Shown one piece after another: positions 8,736 through 17,531 of a stretch of 64,000 nucleotides of DNA. Location: positions 1 through 64,000 of the forward strand of contig WYBR01000047.1 in the NCBI GenBank assembly GCA_011525805.1, read 5' to 3'. The first letter of the stretch is position 1. Every line of letters starts with the position of its first letter. The notes under the pieces are model-generated. The model did not search any database, had not been told where the DNA came from, and saw only the letters and a program-made list of their open reading frames with translations. The translations under genes and the position numbers were made by a program. The stretch comes from Vicinamibacteraceae bacterium (GTDB lineage: Bacteria; Planctomycetota; Phycisphaerae; Phycisphaerales; UBA5793).

Positions 8736-8899
8736 GATACATCAGAGGCGTGGAGTCCGGATCCGACCAGTCCCATGGGGGACGATCGGGGACATCCAGC
8801 CCAGCGCGATCGGGTCGTGACGGCGCAGGCGGCCGCGATTGGCGATGCCGCGGCAGGCGAGCGCTGCGGATCCGGTCGAGCGAGCGCGGCGGGGCGCCG

Positions 8900-9385
8900 T
8901 CAGGCGGCGTCTACGGTGGTTGGGGCGCAGGCGAAGGACTCGAGGCGGTCGCAGTTCGGATAGGCGGCGAGGAGGGCGTCTTCGAGCGAGTGAGCGCTGT
9001 CCGTGAGCCAGATCACCGTCGGCACCTCGATCCGCGCATCAACGAACTGCAGCGCCCGCGCCAGGCGCGGCGGGCAGGTGACCATGATGAGATCACCGTC
9101 GTGCCAGCGCAGCGGCAGCAGGCGATGGTTCCAGGCGCGGTCGGGCGTGAGATTGACGAGCGCTTCGCTGCAGCGCGGCTCGGAGGCGAGTTCGACGCGC
9201 GGACAGAAGCGGGCGTACTGCTGTGCCCACGCGCTCCAGATCGCCGACTCGCGCACGCCGAAGAGGTGGGACGCGATGCGGCCGAAAGGCTGGTAGGCGT
9301 GCTGCTGGGCGGCGAGGATGCGCGCGAGGTCGCCGGGCTTGAGTTCGCCGCATTCCACCAGGAGTTCGCCGATGCGCTTGAACAC
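8900..9385 (-). CDS. MshEN-like (type II secretion ATPase N-terminal) domain protein
   Basis: 161 residues from GTG 9385, with AAAGG about 8 nt upstream. The N-terminal 60 residues (IGELLVECGELKPGDLARIL, then AAQQ...FGRIASHLFGV) match the MshEN/T2SSE_N fold that precedes GspE/PilB-type ATPases and in several cases binds c-di-GMP. No Walker motifs follow, so it is a stand-alone domain; the second half has weaker alpha/beta character. It could be an adaptor or c-di-GMP-responsive regulator. A repeat cluster (9421-9500) lies just upstream of its start. Confidence 0.6.
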   Translation of the reverse strand: MFKRIGELLVECGELKPGDLARILAAQQHAYQPFGRIASHLFGVRESAIWSAWAQQYARFCPRVELASEPRCSEALVNLTPDRAWNHRLLPLRWHDGDLIMVTCPPRLARALQFVDARIEVPTVIWLTDSAHSLEDALLAAYPNCDRLESFACAPTTVDAA

Positions 9386-9420
9386 GGAGGGGCCTTTCTG
9401 TCAACCGCGGATTTGACGCA

Positions 9421-9500
9421 CCCCACGATTCGCAGAGCCTCATCGTGGGGGTGGACGCACCCCACGATTCGCTCGAAGACTCGCTCATCGTGGGCGTGGG
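9421..9500. repeat. CCCACGAT...ATCGTGGG hairpin repeat, two copies
   Basis: Copy A (9421-9450) has perfect 9-bp arms CCCCACGAT and ATCGTGGGG around a 12-nt loop containing CGCAGAGCCT. Copy B (about 9460-9495) has the same arms but a longer loop, CGCTCGAAGACTCGCT. Further single copies of type A lie at 43107-43134 and 45271-45299. All are intergenic and within ~200 bp upstream of gene starts. The rest of the 9386-9548 gap holds no gene. Confidence 0.8.
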
Positions 9501-9548
9501 GCGCCTGGCGCAGCATCGGGTTTTGAAGGGGCGGAGATAACCGCGCCG

Positions 9549-10868
9549 TCACGCGCCGGCCGCGGGGCGGACGGCTTGTGCGGGCTGGGTTTGGGGCTCG
9601 GCGAGCGGCTGCGGCATAACCTGGTTCCGGTAAACCCGGGCGATGCGCGGCGAGAGGCCGCACAGAAGCATGTACGGTTGCACGTTTGCCAGCCGCGCCA
9701 GCGTCGGAAGGTGATTGCACGCCGCCGGGTCGTGGCCGATCAGTTCGACCGCCGCCCCCACCGGGGCATCGAGCGGCGCCACGTCGGTGAGGTCGATGGT
9801 GAGTTGGTCCATGCTGACGCGGCCGATGACCGGGGCCGCCTGCCAGCCCGCGCTTGTCTGCACGCGGACCGACGCCTTATTGGAGAGGGCGACGGGATAG
9901 CCGTCCGCGTACCCCACGGGCACGAGCCCGACGCGGGTGCGGCGGCGGGCGCGCCAGGTGCGGCCGTAGCCGACCGTCGTGCCCGGCTCGATCCACTTGG
10001 TGTGGACAAGCCGGCTGGTCCACGTGAGGATGGGCTTGAGGTCGTCGCCGGCGGCGAGATGGACCTGGTCGGCCAGGGCCTCGGGGCCGTAACCCGTCCA
10101 CGCGAGGCCGATGCGGACCATGTCGAGGTGGTGCCGTGGATCGCGCAGGGCGGCATGCGTGCCGGCCGCGTGAAGGCGACAGGTCTCGGGGATGAGGCGA
10201 CCCATCTCGTTGATTAGCGCTGTGTACGCGGCGAGTTGCTCGTCGGTGGCGTGATCGTCGCTTTCGGCGCTGGCGTAATGCGTGAAGAAGCCGAAGAGTT
10301 CGACCGCCCGCGTCGAGGCGATGCGTTCGAGAATCTCGCGCACGTCGGCGACGTTCGCGCCGCCCCGGCTCATGCCCGTGTCCACCTCGACGTGGACGGG
10401 CAGGCGGCAGCCGAAGCCGTCGGCGAGTTGAATGAGGTGGTTGAGGTGGGCCAGGTCGTGGACGACGCAGTGCATCTTGCCCGAGACGAGGGCGCGGTAG
10501 ATCGGCCCCGAGCGCGGCGCGTCGTGAACAGGCATGAGCACGAGTACGGGAACCGCGATGTTGGCGCGCCAGAGTTGCTCGGCCTGCTCGAGGGTATAGA
10601 CGGCCAGAAGATCGACGGGCAGGTGATCCATCCACCGCGCTATGCGGGCGGCGCCCAGGCCGTAGGCGTCGGCCTTGATGACGCAGCACAGTTCGCCTCC
10701 GCGGCCGATGAGGCGGCGGAGGACGTCGATGTTGTGGGCGAGGTGCTGGAGGTCGACCTGGATTTCGCTGGTGGCGGACAAGGGGGCTTTCGTGGCGGAG
10801 GCGTCTGAGCGGGCGCGAGGAGTGACGCTGACTTGTATCGTACAGCGCGGCGTTCTATCATCAAGCAT
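9549..10868 (-). CDS. alr: Alanine racemase
   Basis: 439 residues from ATG 10868. An in-frame extension to 11003 would overlap the divergent helicase gene and lacks homology, so it is rejected. The PLP lysine motif CVIKADAYGLGA lies near residue 55. The substrate-binding HVEVDTGMSRGG, the MVRIGLAWTGYGP segment and the C-terminal MDQLTIDLTDV motif are all present. The enzyme interconverts L- and D-alanine for peptidoglycan, relevant because planctomycete cell walls were long disputed. The C-terminal tail (QPLAEPQTQPAQAVRPAAGA) is a disordered extension. The N-terminal ~25 residues are also poorly conserved. Confidence 0.92.
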   Translation of the reverse strand: MLDDRTPRCTIQVSVTPRARSDASATKAPLSATSEIQVDLQHLAHNIDVLRRLIGRGGELCCVIKADAYGLGAARIARWMDHLPVDLLAVYTLEQAEQLWRANIAVPVLVLMPVHDAPRSGPIYRALVSGKMHCVVHDLAHLNHLIQLADGFGCRLPVHVEVDTGMSRGGANVADVREILERIASTRAVELFGFFTHYASAESDDHATDEQLAAYTALINEMGRLIPETCRLHAAGTHAALRDPRHHLDMVRIGLAWTGYGPEALADQVHLAAGDDLKPILTWTSRLVHTKWIEPGTTVGYGRTWRARRRTRVGLVPVGYADGYPVALSNKASVRVQTSAGWQAAPVIGRVSMDQLTIDLTDVAPLDAPVGAAVELIGHDPAACNHLPTLARLANVQPYMLLCGLSPRIARVYRNQVMPQPLAEPQTQPAQAVRPAAGA

Positions 10869-10969
10869 TCTCAGGGCCGCCGGCGCTCGCCCGGCCCTGC
10901 CGCCTCGACCAGGCCTGCCCCGCCGCCGAGCGTGGGATCCCGAGCCTCGTCGAGAGTAAAGACGCACAG

Positions 10970-12319
10970 ATGACCGAACCGACTCAGACCGTCCAATCCC
11001 CATTCTCGGACCTCGGACTTCGCTCCAGTGTCTGCCGCGGCGTGGCCGAGGCCGGCTTCGAGCAGCCCACCGACATCCAGGCCCGGCTCATCCCCCTCAT
11101 CCTCAGCGGCCGAGACGTCCTCGGCCAGGCGCGGACGGGCACGGGCAAGACGGCCGCGTTCGGTCTGCCGCTGCTGCACCTGGGTGACCCCGACGTACCC
11201 ACCGAGGCCCTCATTCTCGTCCCGACGCGCGAACTCGCCATGCAGGTGGACACCGAGATCGGCAAACTCGGCCGCTACACCCCCATCCGCTCCCAGCCGA
11301 TCTACGGCGGGCAGCGCCTGCGCAGCCAGATCGCCGAGTTCGAGAAGCGCAAGCCCAATCTCATCGTCGGCACGCCCGGCCGCGTCATGGACCTCCACGA
11401 CCGCCGCGTCCTTTCCTACGCCAACATCAGGCGAGTCGTCCTCGACGAGGTCGATCGCATGCTCGACATCGGCTTCCGCGAGGACATCCGCCGGATTCTC
11501 GGGGGGATCAAGCGGCCGGCGCAGTTCATCTTCGTCAGCGCGACCATTACCGACGAGATCGAGACGCTGGCGCGCAAGTTCATGTCCGACCCGGAGAAGA
11601 TCACGACGAGCGAAGGCGCCCTGACGGTCCGGCAGGTCGAGCAGAAGTACATCACCGTCCAACCGTGGGACAAGCGCTCGCTGCTCATGCACCTGCTCAA
11701 GCACGAGGAGCCGGACCTCACGCTGGTCTTCTGCCGCACAAAGGAGACGGTCGACCGCCTGGCGCGGCATCTCGGCAAGCACGGCGTCGAGGTCCATTCG
11801 CTGCACGGCGACATGCCGCAGAGCAAGCGCAACGCGATCGTGCGCAAGTTGCGCAGCGGGCACCTGAGCGTCGTCGTGGCGTCGGACCTCGCGGCCCGCG
11901 GGCTGGATGTCTCGGGCATCTCGCACGTCATCAACTTCGACCTGCCTGAAGACCCCGAGGTGTACATCCACCGCATCGGCCGCACCGCCCGCGCGGGCAA
12001 GAGCGGCATCGCGTGGAGTTTCGTCGCGCCCGACCAGGGCAAACTGCTCACCGCCATCGAGATGCTCGCCAACGTGGAGATCGGCGAACTGGAGTATCCC
12101 GACTTCGTGCCCGGCCCGGTGCCGGAGGACAAGCGCGCGGAGATGCCCAAGGCGCCGAAGGCGGAGGGCGCGCCGGCCGGCCGCGCCGCCGGCCCCGAGC
12201 CGGTGTGGCAGAAGGAAGAGACCGAAATCGACGCCGAGAAATTCCCCGGCGGCGTCGTCCCCAGCGGCCCGCCGCGCCGCCGACTCGGCGGCCGCATGAA
12301 GTCGCGCCGCGGACGTTGA
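10970..12319 (+). CDS. DEAD-box ATP-dependent RNA helicase
   Basis: 449 residues with a complete motif set: Q-motif (GFEQPTDIQARLIP), motif I (ARTGTGKT), Ia (PTREL), Ib (TPGR), motif II as LDEVD (Val in place of the usual Ala of DEAD), motif III (SAT), and motif VI (HRIGRTARAG). The C-terminus is a short Pro/Ala/Lys linker ending in a basic RRRLGGRMKSRRGR tail that should bind RNA. Such RhlE/CsdA-type helicases remodel structured RNA in ribosome assembly or cold response. It is divergent from alr (102 bp between starts). Confidence 0.93.
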   Translation: MTEPTQTVQSPFSDLGLRSSVCRGVAEAGFEQPTDIQARLIPLILSGRDVLGQARTGTGKTAAFGLPLLHLGDPDVPTEALILVPTRELAMQVDTEIGKLGRYTPIRSQPIYGGQRLRSQIAEFEKRKPNLIVGTPGRVMDLHDRRVLSYANIRRVVLDEVDRMLDIGFREDIRRILGGIKRPAQFIFVSATITDEIETLARKFMSDPEKITTSEGALTVRQVEQKYITVQPWDKRSLLMHLLKHEEPDLTLVFCRTKETVDRLARHLGKHGVEVHSLHGDMPQSKRNAIVRKLRSGHLSVVVASDLAARGLDVSGISHVINFDLPEDPEVYIHRIGRTARAGKSGIAWSFVAPDQGKLLTAIEMLANVEIGELEYPDFVPGPVPEDKRAEMPKAPKAEGAPAGRAAGPEPVWQKEETEIDAEKFPGGVVPSGPPRRRLGGRMKSRRGR

Positions 12320-12468
12320 ATGCGCCGCTCGCGGCTTCGCGATGCTCTGCCTCGCGTGGGATGGCCTGGCGCTTCGCCTGGCGATGTCGAACGAGCAGGG
12401 AGGGATCGTTCACACTCACCCCCCGAGCATAGCGACGCGAAGCGCGACGCCATGCCACCCCGCAACCA

Positions 12469-12474
12469 TACCAT
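12469..12474 (+). promoter_or_regulatory. -10-like hexamer TACCAT, 6 nt before psuG start
   Basis: TACCAT fits the TANNNT form of a sigma-70 -10 element and lies 6 nt before the ATG. There is no Shine-Dalgarno sequence. Transcription would start at or next to the start codon. The same TACCAT hexamer followed by a C-rich spacer precedes the QueD-like gene (59875-59880). No -35 is obvious here. Confidence 0.35.
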
Positions 12475-12480
12475 CCCCCC

Positions 12481-13398
12481 ATGCACACCTTCGGCCGCGA
12501 GGAAGTCCGCGAGGCGCTGCGCTGCGCGCGGCCGGTCGTCGCGCTCGAAACCGCCGTCCTTACGCACGGCCTGCCGCGGCCGGCCAATCTCGAAGCGGTC
12601 TGCGGCATGGAGCAGGCGGTGCGCAGCGCCGGCGCCGTTCCCGCGGCAATCGGAATCCTCGCCGGGCAACTCACTGTCGGCCTGAGTGAAACTCAACTTG
12701 AACAACTCGCCGGCGCGGAGGATGCCCGCAAAGCCTCGGCGCGCGACCTTGCGACCGTGATCACGCGCGGCGCCTCGGCCGGCCTGACGGTCGCAGGAAC
12801 CCTTGCCGTCTGCCGCACCCTCGGCCTGCGCGTCCTGGCGACCGGGGGAGTCGGCGGCGTGCACCGCGGCTGGCAGACAACGCTCGACATTTCCGCCGAC
12901 CTCGGCGCCCTCGCCGACACACCCTGCTGCGTCGTGTGCAGCGGAGCGAAGGCGATCCTTGACCTGCCCGCCACGCTCGAACGCCTCGACACGCTCGGCG
13001 TGCCGATGCTCGGCTACCGCACGGATCGGTTCCCGCAGTTCTGGTCTCGCGGCTCGGAGGTGCTGCGGGTGCCGCACCGCGTCGAAAGTGCGGCTGAAGC
13101 GGCGCGCGTGTGCCGCGCGCACTGGATCGAGCTTCGCCTCGCGTCGGCGGTGGTGCTCGCCAACCCCGCGCCCGAGGGCGAGGCGCTCGAGCAGGAAGAG
13201 ATGGAGCGGGCGGTGGCGGAGGCGGTGCGAGAAGCCGAGTCGGCGGGCGTGCGGGGCGCGGCGCTGACGCCTTTCCTCCTCGACGCCGTCGCGCGGATCA
13301 CGCACGGCCGGTCGCGGCGCGCCAACCTCGCCCTGCTCCGCGCCAACGCCGCCCTCGCCGCGGAGGTGGCGGTGGAGATGAGTGCAATCGCCTCCTAG
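12481..13398 (+). CDS. psuG: Pseudouridine-5'-phosphate glycosidase
   Basis: 305 residues, matching the family length. Conserved signatures include the VVALETAVLTHGLPRPAN active-site loop (family form VVALES/ETxxxHGxPxP), GILAGQLTVGL, the Lys-bearing KASARDLATVIT, GASAGLTVAGTLAV, and LATGGVGGVHRG. PsuG reversibly cleaves pseudouridine 5'-phosphate to uracil and ribose 5-phosphate in pseudouridine salvage. No pseudouridine kinase (psuK) is adjacent. There is no Shine-Dalgarno; TACCAT lies 6 nt before the ATG. Confidence 0.9.
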   Translation: MHTFGREEVREALRCARPVVALETAVLTHGLPRPANLEAVCGMEQAVRSAGAVPAAIGILAGQLTVGLSETQLEQLAGAEDARKASARDLATVITRGASAGLTVAGTLAVCRTLGLRVLATGGVGGVHRGWQTTLDISADLGALADTPCCVVCSGAKAILDLPATLERLDTLGVPMLGYRTDRFPQFWSRGSEVLRVPHRVESAAEAARVCRAHWIELRLASAVVLANPAPEGEALEQEEMERAVAEAVREAESAGVRGAALTPFLLDAVARITHGRSRRANLALLRANAALAAEVAVEMSAIAS

Positions 13399-13404
13399 CG
13401 CCGT

Positions 13405-13620
13405 CTCAATTCAGGCGTGGCGGGTGCCACTGCACGCTCGCGGCTCTGAGCGAGAGTGCGGTGCAGCGGGCAGGGGGCTTTCGCTCGCGCGTGCATGCTC
13501 GCAAGCGCACACCAGCACGATGCTGCGTGGCACCGGTTCCAGCACTGGCTCACCTGCACGCTCGCATCGATCTCCGCGCAGAGCGGCGGCGATCGATGCC
13601 ACCCCGCAGCGGTACGCTTG
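13405..13620. repeat. Palindromic repeat patch (related to 4463-4902)
   Basis: Begins with CAATTCAGGCGTGGCGGGTG, nearly identical to a segment at 4469-4488. It then has the CTGCACGCTCG...CGAGAGTGC stem (13430-13460) and the GCATCGATC...GATCGATGC stem (about 13564-13600), in the same order relative to each other as a permuted version of the first patch. It fills the convergent gap between psuG and the zinc-ribbon gene. No gene is seen in 13399-13666. Confidence 0.75.
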
Positions 13621-13666
13621 AAGTGGAAGCGCTCTGAATCGTCCCTCGGGCGACGCATGGACAGGC

Positions 13667-14581
13667 TCAGCCGATCCCCCACATCACCAACCCCATCAGC
13701 AGGCCGAAGCGGACGAGGAAGAGCACAAATCCGAGGATAATCGCGTCCTGCAGGTCGAGTTCGAGCAGCGACATGAGCATCTGGATGTAGATGAGCAGCA
13801 GGAGGACGTGCAGGAAACACGATCCGCCGAGGAGTTCATCGATCACCAGGCCGGCGACGTTGACGACGGAGTAGATTCCGGCGAGGCGCAGGGTTGTGAG
13901 GTGCCAGGGCGCGTCGAAGCCGAAGATCAGCGCGCTGCACAGGAAGAACGCGAGCAGGCCCGTGATGACCTGGGCGGTGAGGATGATCGCGGCGAGTGGC
14001 GCGCCCGCCGGGCCGTGCGCGATCGCGCTGCCGACCACGTAGAGGCCTCCGCCGATGCCGAGCATGAGCAGGGGCATGAGATACGCCTGGCGCGTCGTCT
14101 CATCGGCGAACGCCCCGGACCGGGCCTTCTGGTCGGCCCGATGCACGACGGGCTGGCGGCACTCGGGGCAGCGCATCGCCCTCAGGCCGCGCAGGCTGTA
14201 GCCGCAGTTGACGCACACCAGCCCCTCCTTGCCCAGCGGCTTGCGGGCCACGAGCGTCTCTTCCGTCAGCCCCGTCGCGGGGTCGTAGTTGCAACTTACG
14301 CACAGGCGCTCGCCGGGAAGGATTTCGCGGAGGCACACGGGGCAGTCAATGCGAACGCGCTCCTTCTTCAGTTCCGGCTCGGGCGCGAGGAGGATCTCGG
14401 CGTCGATGTCTTCGGCAAGAGGCCCTTGCTGCTCAAAAGTCTTCGAGGCGGACTCCGCGCAGGCGCGGCAGGCGTAGCGGCCCTGCTTGTCGCGCACTCG
14501 CGGCCGGTCCGAGCAGTCCGTCTTGCAGTAAATGCAGATCTTCGCTGGCGCGAAAGAAGGTTCGAAGACGTGGTCGGGCAT
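13667..14581 (-). CDS. Zinc-ribbon multi-pass membrane protein of unknown function
   Basis: 304 residues. The ATG at 14581 is preceded by GGAA about 8 nt upstream and, further up, a TATATT hexamer (14613-14618) as a possible -10. Three or four CxxC pairs make successive zinc ribbons in the first 160 residues (CIYCKTDC, CRAC, CPVC...CVSC, CVNCGYSLRGL...CPEC). The rest is hydrophobic, with about five transmembrane segments (LMLGIGGGLYVVGSAIA, ITGLLAFFLCSALIFG, FLHVLLLLIYIQMLMSLL, IILGFVLFLVRFGLLMG). The CxNCGYSLRGL phrase is common in planctomycete membrane proteins. Function unknown. Confidence 0.72.
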   Translation of the reverse strand: MPDHVFEPSFAPAKICIYCKTDCSDRPRVRDKQGRYACRACAESASKTFEQQGPLAEDIDAEILLAPEPELKKERVRIDCPVCLREILPGERLCVSCNYDPATGLTEETLVARKPLGKEGLVCVNCGYSLRGLRAMRCPECRQPVVHRADQKARSGAFADETTRQAYLMPLLMLGIGGGLYVVGSAIAHGPAGAPLAAIILTAQVITGLLAFFLCSALIFGFDAPWHLTTLRLAGIYSVVNVAGLVIDELLGGSCFLHVLLLLIYIQMLMSLLELDLQDAIILGFVLFLVRFGLLMGLVMWGIG

Positions 14582-14723
14582 GGGCAATTTCCGCGCGATC
14601 CGGGACAATCGAAATATAACATGCGACCGCGGCCGGTGCATGTCTCATCCCGGGATTTTTCGGACAGCATGACGGCGGGCGGAGATTCGGAGTTCAACGA
14701 GAGGTCGCCTGCACGTACCCGTT

Positions 14724-14757
14724 CGCCATGCGTCGCCCAGGGCCGCGAAGCATGGCG
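14724..14757. repeat. Single palindromic repeat CGCCATGCGTCGCC...CGCGAAGCATGGCG
   Basis: Imperfect 14-bp arms with a short AGG-centred loop, closely related to the 4854-4887 palindrome. It lies between the end of rsmD (14774) and the start of the zinc-ribbon gene (14581), probably in the leader or promoter region of the latter. Confidence 0.65.
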
Positions 14758-14773
14758 TCGATGCGCGAGAGTT

Positions 14774-15361
14774 CTAGCCCTGCGACGAAGCGGAGCGCGG
14801 CTGGTAGAAGTGCACCGCCATGCTGCTGTACTCGTGCGTCTCGGGGCCGAGCAGGCCGGGATGGTCGAGGCGGACGCCGCGCAGCGGCCAGGCGGTGCGG
14901 AGGACGAGATAGCCCGCCGGGTCCATCAGTTCCGCGAGCAGCGCCATCCGGTCGAGAAGGCGCGCCCGCGGCGCGTCGTCCTCCATCATGGCGTAGGGCG
15001 GATCGAGGAAGATGACGTGCGGCGGCCGGCGAAAGCGCGCGCCCAGCGTGGGGCTGAGCGCATCGCCGATCACGACGTCGCACCGCTCCTCCACCCCGAG
15101 CAACCCGACGTTGCCTTTGAGCGTCGCGGCGCACGGCCGGCTCTGCTCGACGAAGAGGCACTGCGCGGCGCCGCGGCTGATCGCCTCGAGACCTATTCCG
15201 CCGCTGCCGGCGAAGAGATCGACGACAAACTGATCCTCGAAGTGGCCGCGAAGCAGATTGAAGACCGCCTCCTTGACGCGATCGGTGATCGGCCGCGTTG
15301 GCAGGTCTTCCGGCGGCGAAGCGAGGCGGCGGCTGCGAAACTCTCCAGCGATGATGCGCAT
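14774..15361 (-). CDS. rsmD: 16S rRNA (guanine-966-N2)-methyltransferase RsmD
   Basis: 195 residues, typical length. It starts MRIIAGEFRSRRL (family MRIIxGxxxGRxL), followed by TRPITDRVKEAVFNLL, the SAM-binding motif VVDLFAGSGGIGLEAISRGA, and the catalytic motif FLDPPYA (family DPPY). The enzyme methylates N2 of G966 in 16S rRNA during 30S assembly. GGAGG lies 4 nt before the ATG. It is 37 bp downstream of the methyltransferase gene ending at 15399, on the same strand, so the three genes 17269-14774 may form one transcript. Confidence 0.92.
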   Translation of the reverse strand: MRIIAGEFRSRRLASPPEDLPTRPITDRVKEAVFNLLRGHFEDQFVVDLFAGSGGIGLEAISRGAAQCLFVEQSRPCAATLKGNVGLLGVEERCDVVIGDALSPTLGARFRRPPHVIFLDPPYAMMEDDAPRARLLDRMALLAELMDPAGYLVLRTAWPLRGVRLDHPGLLGPETHEYSSMAVHFYQPRSASSQG

Positions 15362-15398
15362 GATCCTCCACCCGCCTTGACGGGCCGCTCAACTCCTC

Positions 15399-16229
15399 TC
15401 ACTCGCCCCGCCGCACCGCGAGGATGCTCAGCATCGGCGGGGTGATGAAGGCGCTGGCCGGGTCGGCGGTGCGCTGCTGCCAGTGGTCGTTCCACTCTTC
15501 GGCGTCGGCGGGCGTGATGAGGTTCATCTCGATCAGCACGGGCAGGTAGTTGGCGAAAAAGGTCGCGGGCCAGTTCCACAGCGCCGTGTCCGGCCGGGCG
15601 ACGCGCACGAGCGGATCGATGCGCTGTACGTCAAAGGCCGCCTCGGCGAGCAAGGTGGGCAGGCGTTGGCCGACGTCGGGGTCGCCGCCGCGCCGCCGCC
15701 AACTCTGGTCGACCGCCTCAAAGACCTTGCGCACGACGGGCCGCGTCGGGCAGATCGCCGCGCCGCGGTAGTCGTAGTAATCCTGGATGACGAAGACGCC
15801 GCCGGGCTTGAGCGCCGCGGCCACGCCTCGCACGACCCGCGCCGGATCGCTCACGAAGCAGAGCACCCAGCGCGCGTACGCGCCGTCGAAGGCGGCCGGG
15901 GGCAGGTCGAGGTTCAGCACGTCGCCGACGCGCGCGTCGACCTGCGGCAGGCTGATCGCCGCGGCGCGGGCGCGGAGGTAGTTGATGAACCGCTCGGAGG
16001 CGTCCACGCCGACGACCGCTCCGCCGGGCCCGACGAGTTGGGCGAGTTCCGTCGTGGCGAAGCCGGGGCCGCAGCCGATGTCAAGCAGCCGCTGGCCGGG
16101 TCGGAACTGCGCCGCCTCCCACGCCTGAGCCGCCTGCCGCGACCACAGGCGGTGCTGGAAGCCCAGGCGGCGCAACTCGGCATCCTGCGTGCCCAGCACG
16201 TACTCGTTGCTTTCGCGCGCAGCGCTCAT
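15399..16229 (-). CDS. Class I SAM-dependent methyltransferase
   Basis: 276 residues. Motif I LLDIGCGPGFATTELAQL (about residues 47-64) and the acidic end of beta-2 (VVGVDAS) define a Rossmann-type SAM site. VARWVLCFVSDP-like and LKPGGVFVIQDYYDY segments follow the UbiE/Methyltransf_11 pattern. The substrate is unknown. The start ATG (16229) overlaps the stop of the upstream dehydrogenase homologue by 4 bp (ATGA), so the two are translationally coupled and may act on one pathway. An extended upstream frame lacks homology and is rejected. Confidence 0.85.
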   Translation of the reverse strand: MSAARESNEYVLGTQDAELRRLGFQHRLWSRQAAQAWEAAQFRPGQRLLDIGCGPGFATTELAQLVGPGGAVVGVDASERFINYLRARAAAISLPQVDARVGDVLNLDLPPAAFDGAYARWVLCFVSDPARVVRGVAAALKPGGVFVIQDYYDYRGAAICPTRPVVRKVFEAVDQSWRRRGGDPDVGQRLPTLLAEAAFDVQRIDPLVRVARPDTALWNWPATFFANYLPVLIEMNLITPADAEEWNDHWQQRTADPASAFITPPMLSILAVRRGE

Positions 16230-17269
16230 GTCGCGGCGACCTCGGGCGCCGGCGAAGGCGCGGGGCGCTGCATCTGCTCGCGCCCGCCTTCCATCGTCCA
16301 CTCGTCGATGAGCGGCCGGCCGTCGAGCAGGCGCTTGAGATTGTCGCAGGCGATGCTGACGGCCCGCTCCCAGTAGCGCGGGCTGACGCTGGCGACCCGC
16401 GGCGTGATAAGCACGTTGCTCATCCGCCACAAGGGGGAACTCTCGGGCAGCGGAGCGGTGTCGAACGAATCCAGCCCCGCCCCGGCGAGCCGCTGGCGCG
16501 AGAGCATCTCCGCCAGCGCCGCGTCGTCGCACACGCGGTTGTGGCTCACGTTGACGAGGATCGCCGTCTTCTGGCAGTTTTCGAGCATCGAACGATTGAT
16601 GAGCACGCTGCGCACCGCGGTCGGAGGCACGGCGAGGACGATCACGTCGCTGCGGCTGAGCAGTTCGTCGAGGCGGTCGAGCGGGAGCATCTCCTTGACG
16701 CCCGCGAAGGGGTTGTCGGCGTCGCCGAGGGTCGCGATCATCTCGACGTCGAAGGGCTGGAGGCGCCGCGCGATGGCCCGCCCGAGCGGGCCGAGGCCGA
16801 CGATCCCGACCGTCAGCCCCTCGAGGTCGCGCATCGAGCCGGCGAGTTCGTGGCTCGCCCAGACGTGCTCGAGTTGGGCCGTCAGCGCTTCGCTCAGGCG
16901 GCGGACGAGCGCGAGGATGAGCATGACGGCGTGCTCGGCGCGCTGGGGGGCCTGGATCGTCGAGGCCGTGCACAGCCGCACCGCCGACGCGGTCAGGCGC
17001 GGCAGTTCGAGGCGCAGGTCGGGCGTCGTCGAGGTCAGTTGAATCCAGCGAAGCGATCGCCCGTGACGGTGAAAGTCCTCGTCGCTGAGGGGAAAGCCGA
17101 CGAGGTAGTGCGTCTCCGGGAGGAGTTTGAGCAGATCGGCGCGGTTGTGGGCTGCGCGGACGCGCACCGCGTCGCTCACCGCCTCAACCTGCTCGACGAG
17201 GCGGCGCGGCAGGCTCCACTTCGAGGATTCGCTGAAGACGGCGAGAGTGAGGTTGGCGGCGTGGCTCAT
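16226..17269 (-). CDS. D-2-hydroxyacid dehydrogenase homologue with replaced catalytic triad
   Basis: 347 residues with the D-isomer 2-hydroxyacid dehydrogenase architecture: an N-terminal substrate lobe, then the NAD-binding lobe with GIVGLGPLGRAIARRL near residue 155. The three catalytic positions are all changed. The Arg of the usual N(T/A)xRG is His here (VNVSHNRVCDD). The Glu before Pro in DVFxxEP is Ala (DSFDTAP). The His of TPHxxG is Arg (ITPRVAS). The acidic residue that normally binds the NAD ribose after beta-2 is also missing. The surrounding fold motifs are intact, so this looks like an evolved pseudo-enzyme or a new activity rather than a decayed gene. It is coupled to the downstream methyltransferase. 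Confidence 0.85.
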   Translation of the reverse strand: MSHAANLTLAVFSESSKWSLPRRLVEQVEAVSDAVRVRAAHNRADLLKLLPETHYLVGFPLSDEDFHRHGRSLRWIQLTSTTPDLRLELPRLTASAVRLCTASTIQAPQRAEHAVMLILALVRRLSEALTAQLEHVWASHELAGSMRDLEGLTVGIVGLGPLGRAIARRLQPFDVEMIATLGDADNPFAGVKEMLPLDRLDELLSRSDVIVLAVPPTAVRSVLINRSMLENCQKTAILVNVSHNRVCDDAALAEMLSRQRLAGAGLDSFDTAPLPESSPLWRMSNVLITPRVASVSPRYWERAVSIACDNLKRLLDGRPLIDEWTMEGGREQMQRPAPSPAPEVAAT

Positions 17270-17531
17270 GGCGGCGAGGCGATCGACGTGGCGCAGGGCG
17301 CAATCTTAGGCCGCCGCGCCGCCCGCCCCCGCTGCCCCCGCCGCCTCGCTCCGCGCCGCCCGCGACGCCGCGCGTTCGCACCGCAGCCCAAGCCCCGAGG
17401 CATTGTCCACGACGCCCCCGCTTCACGAGTTCCTGAGCGAGGCGGATGCCGTCCATCCGCTTCCTGACGGGTCTCTCCGGGCGGCGGTCGTGCGGAGAAG
17501 GTCCAGGCTGGATTCATGAAGGAGAACTCCG

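Noticed and set aside
10869-11003. Longer alr N-terminus to 11003
   Set aside because: It would overlap the divergent helicase start and lacks homology.
13808-15445. 545-codon plus-strand open frame
   Set aside because: Spans two convincing minus-strand genes and the gap between; composition is antisense-like.
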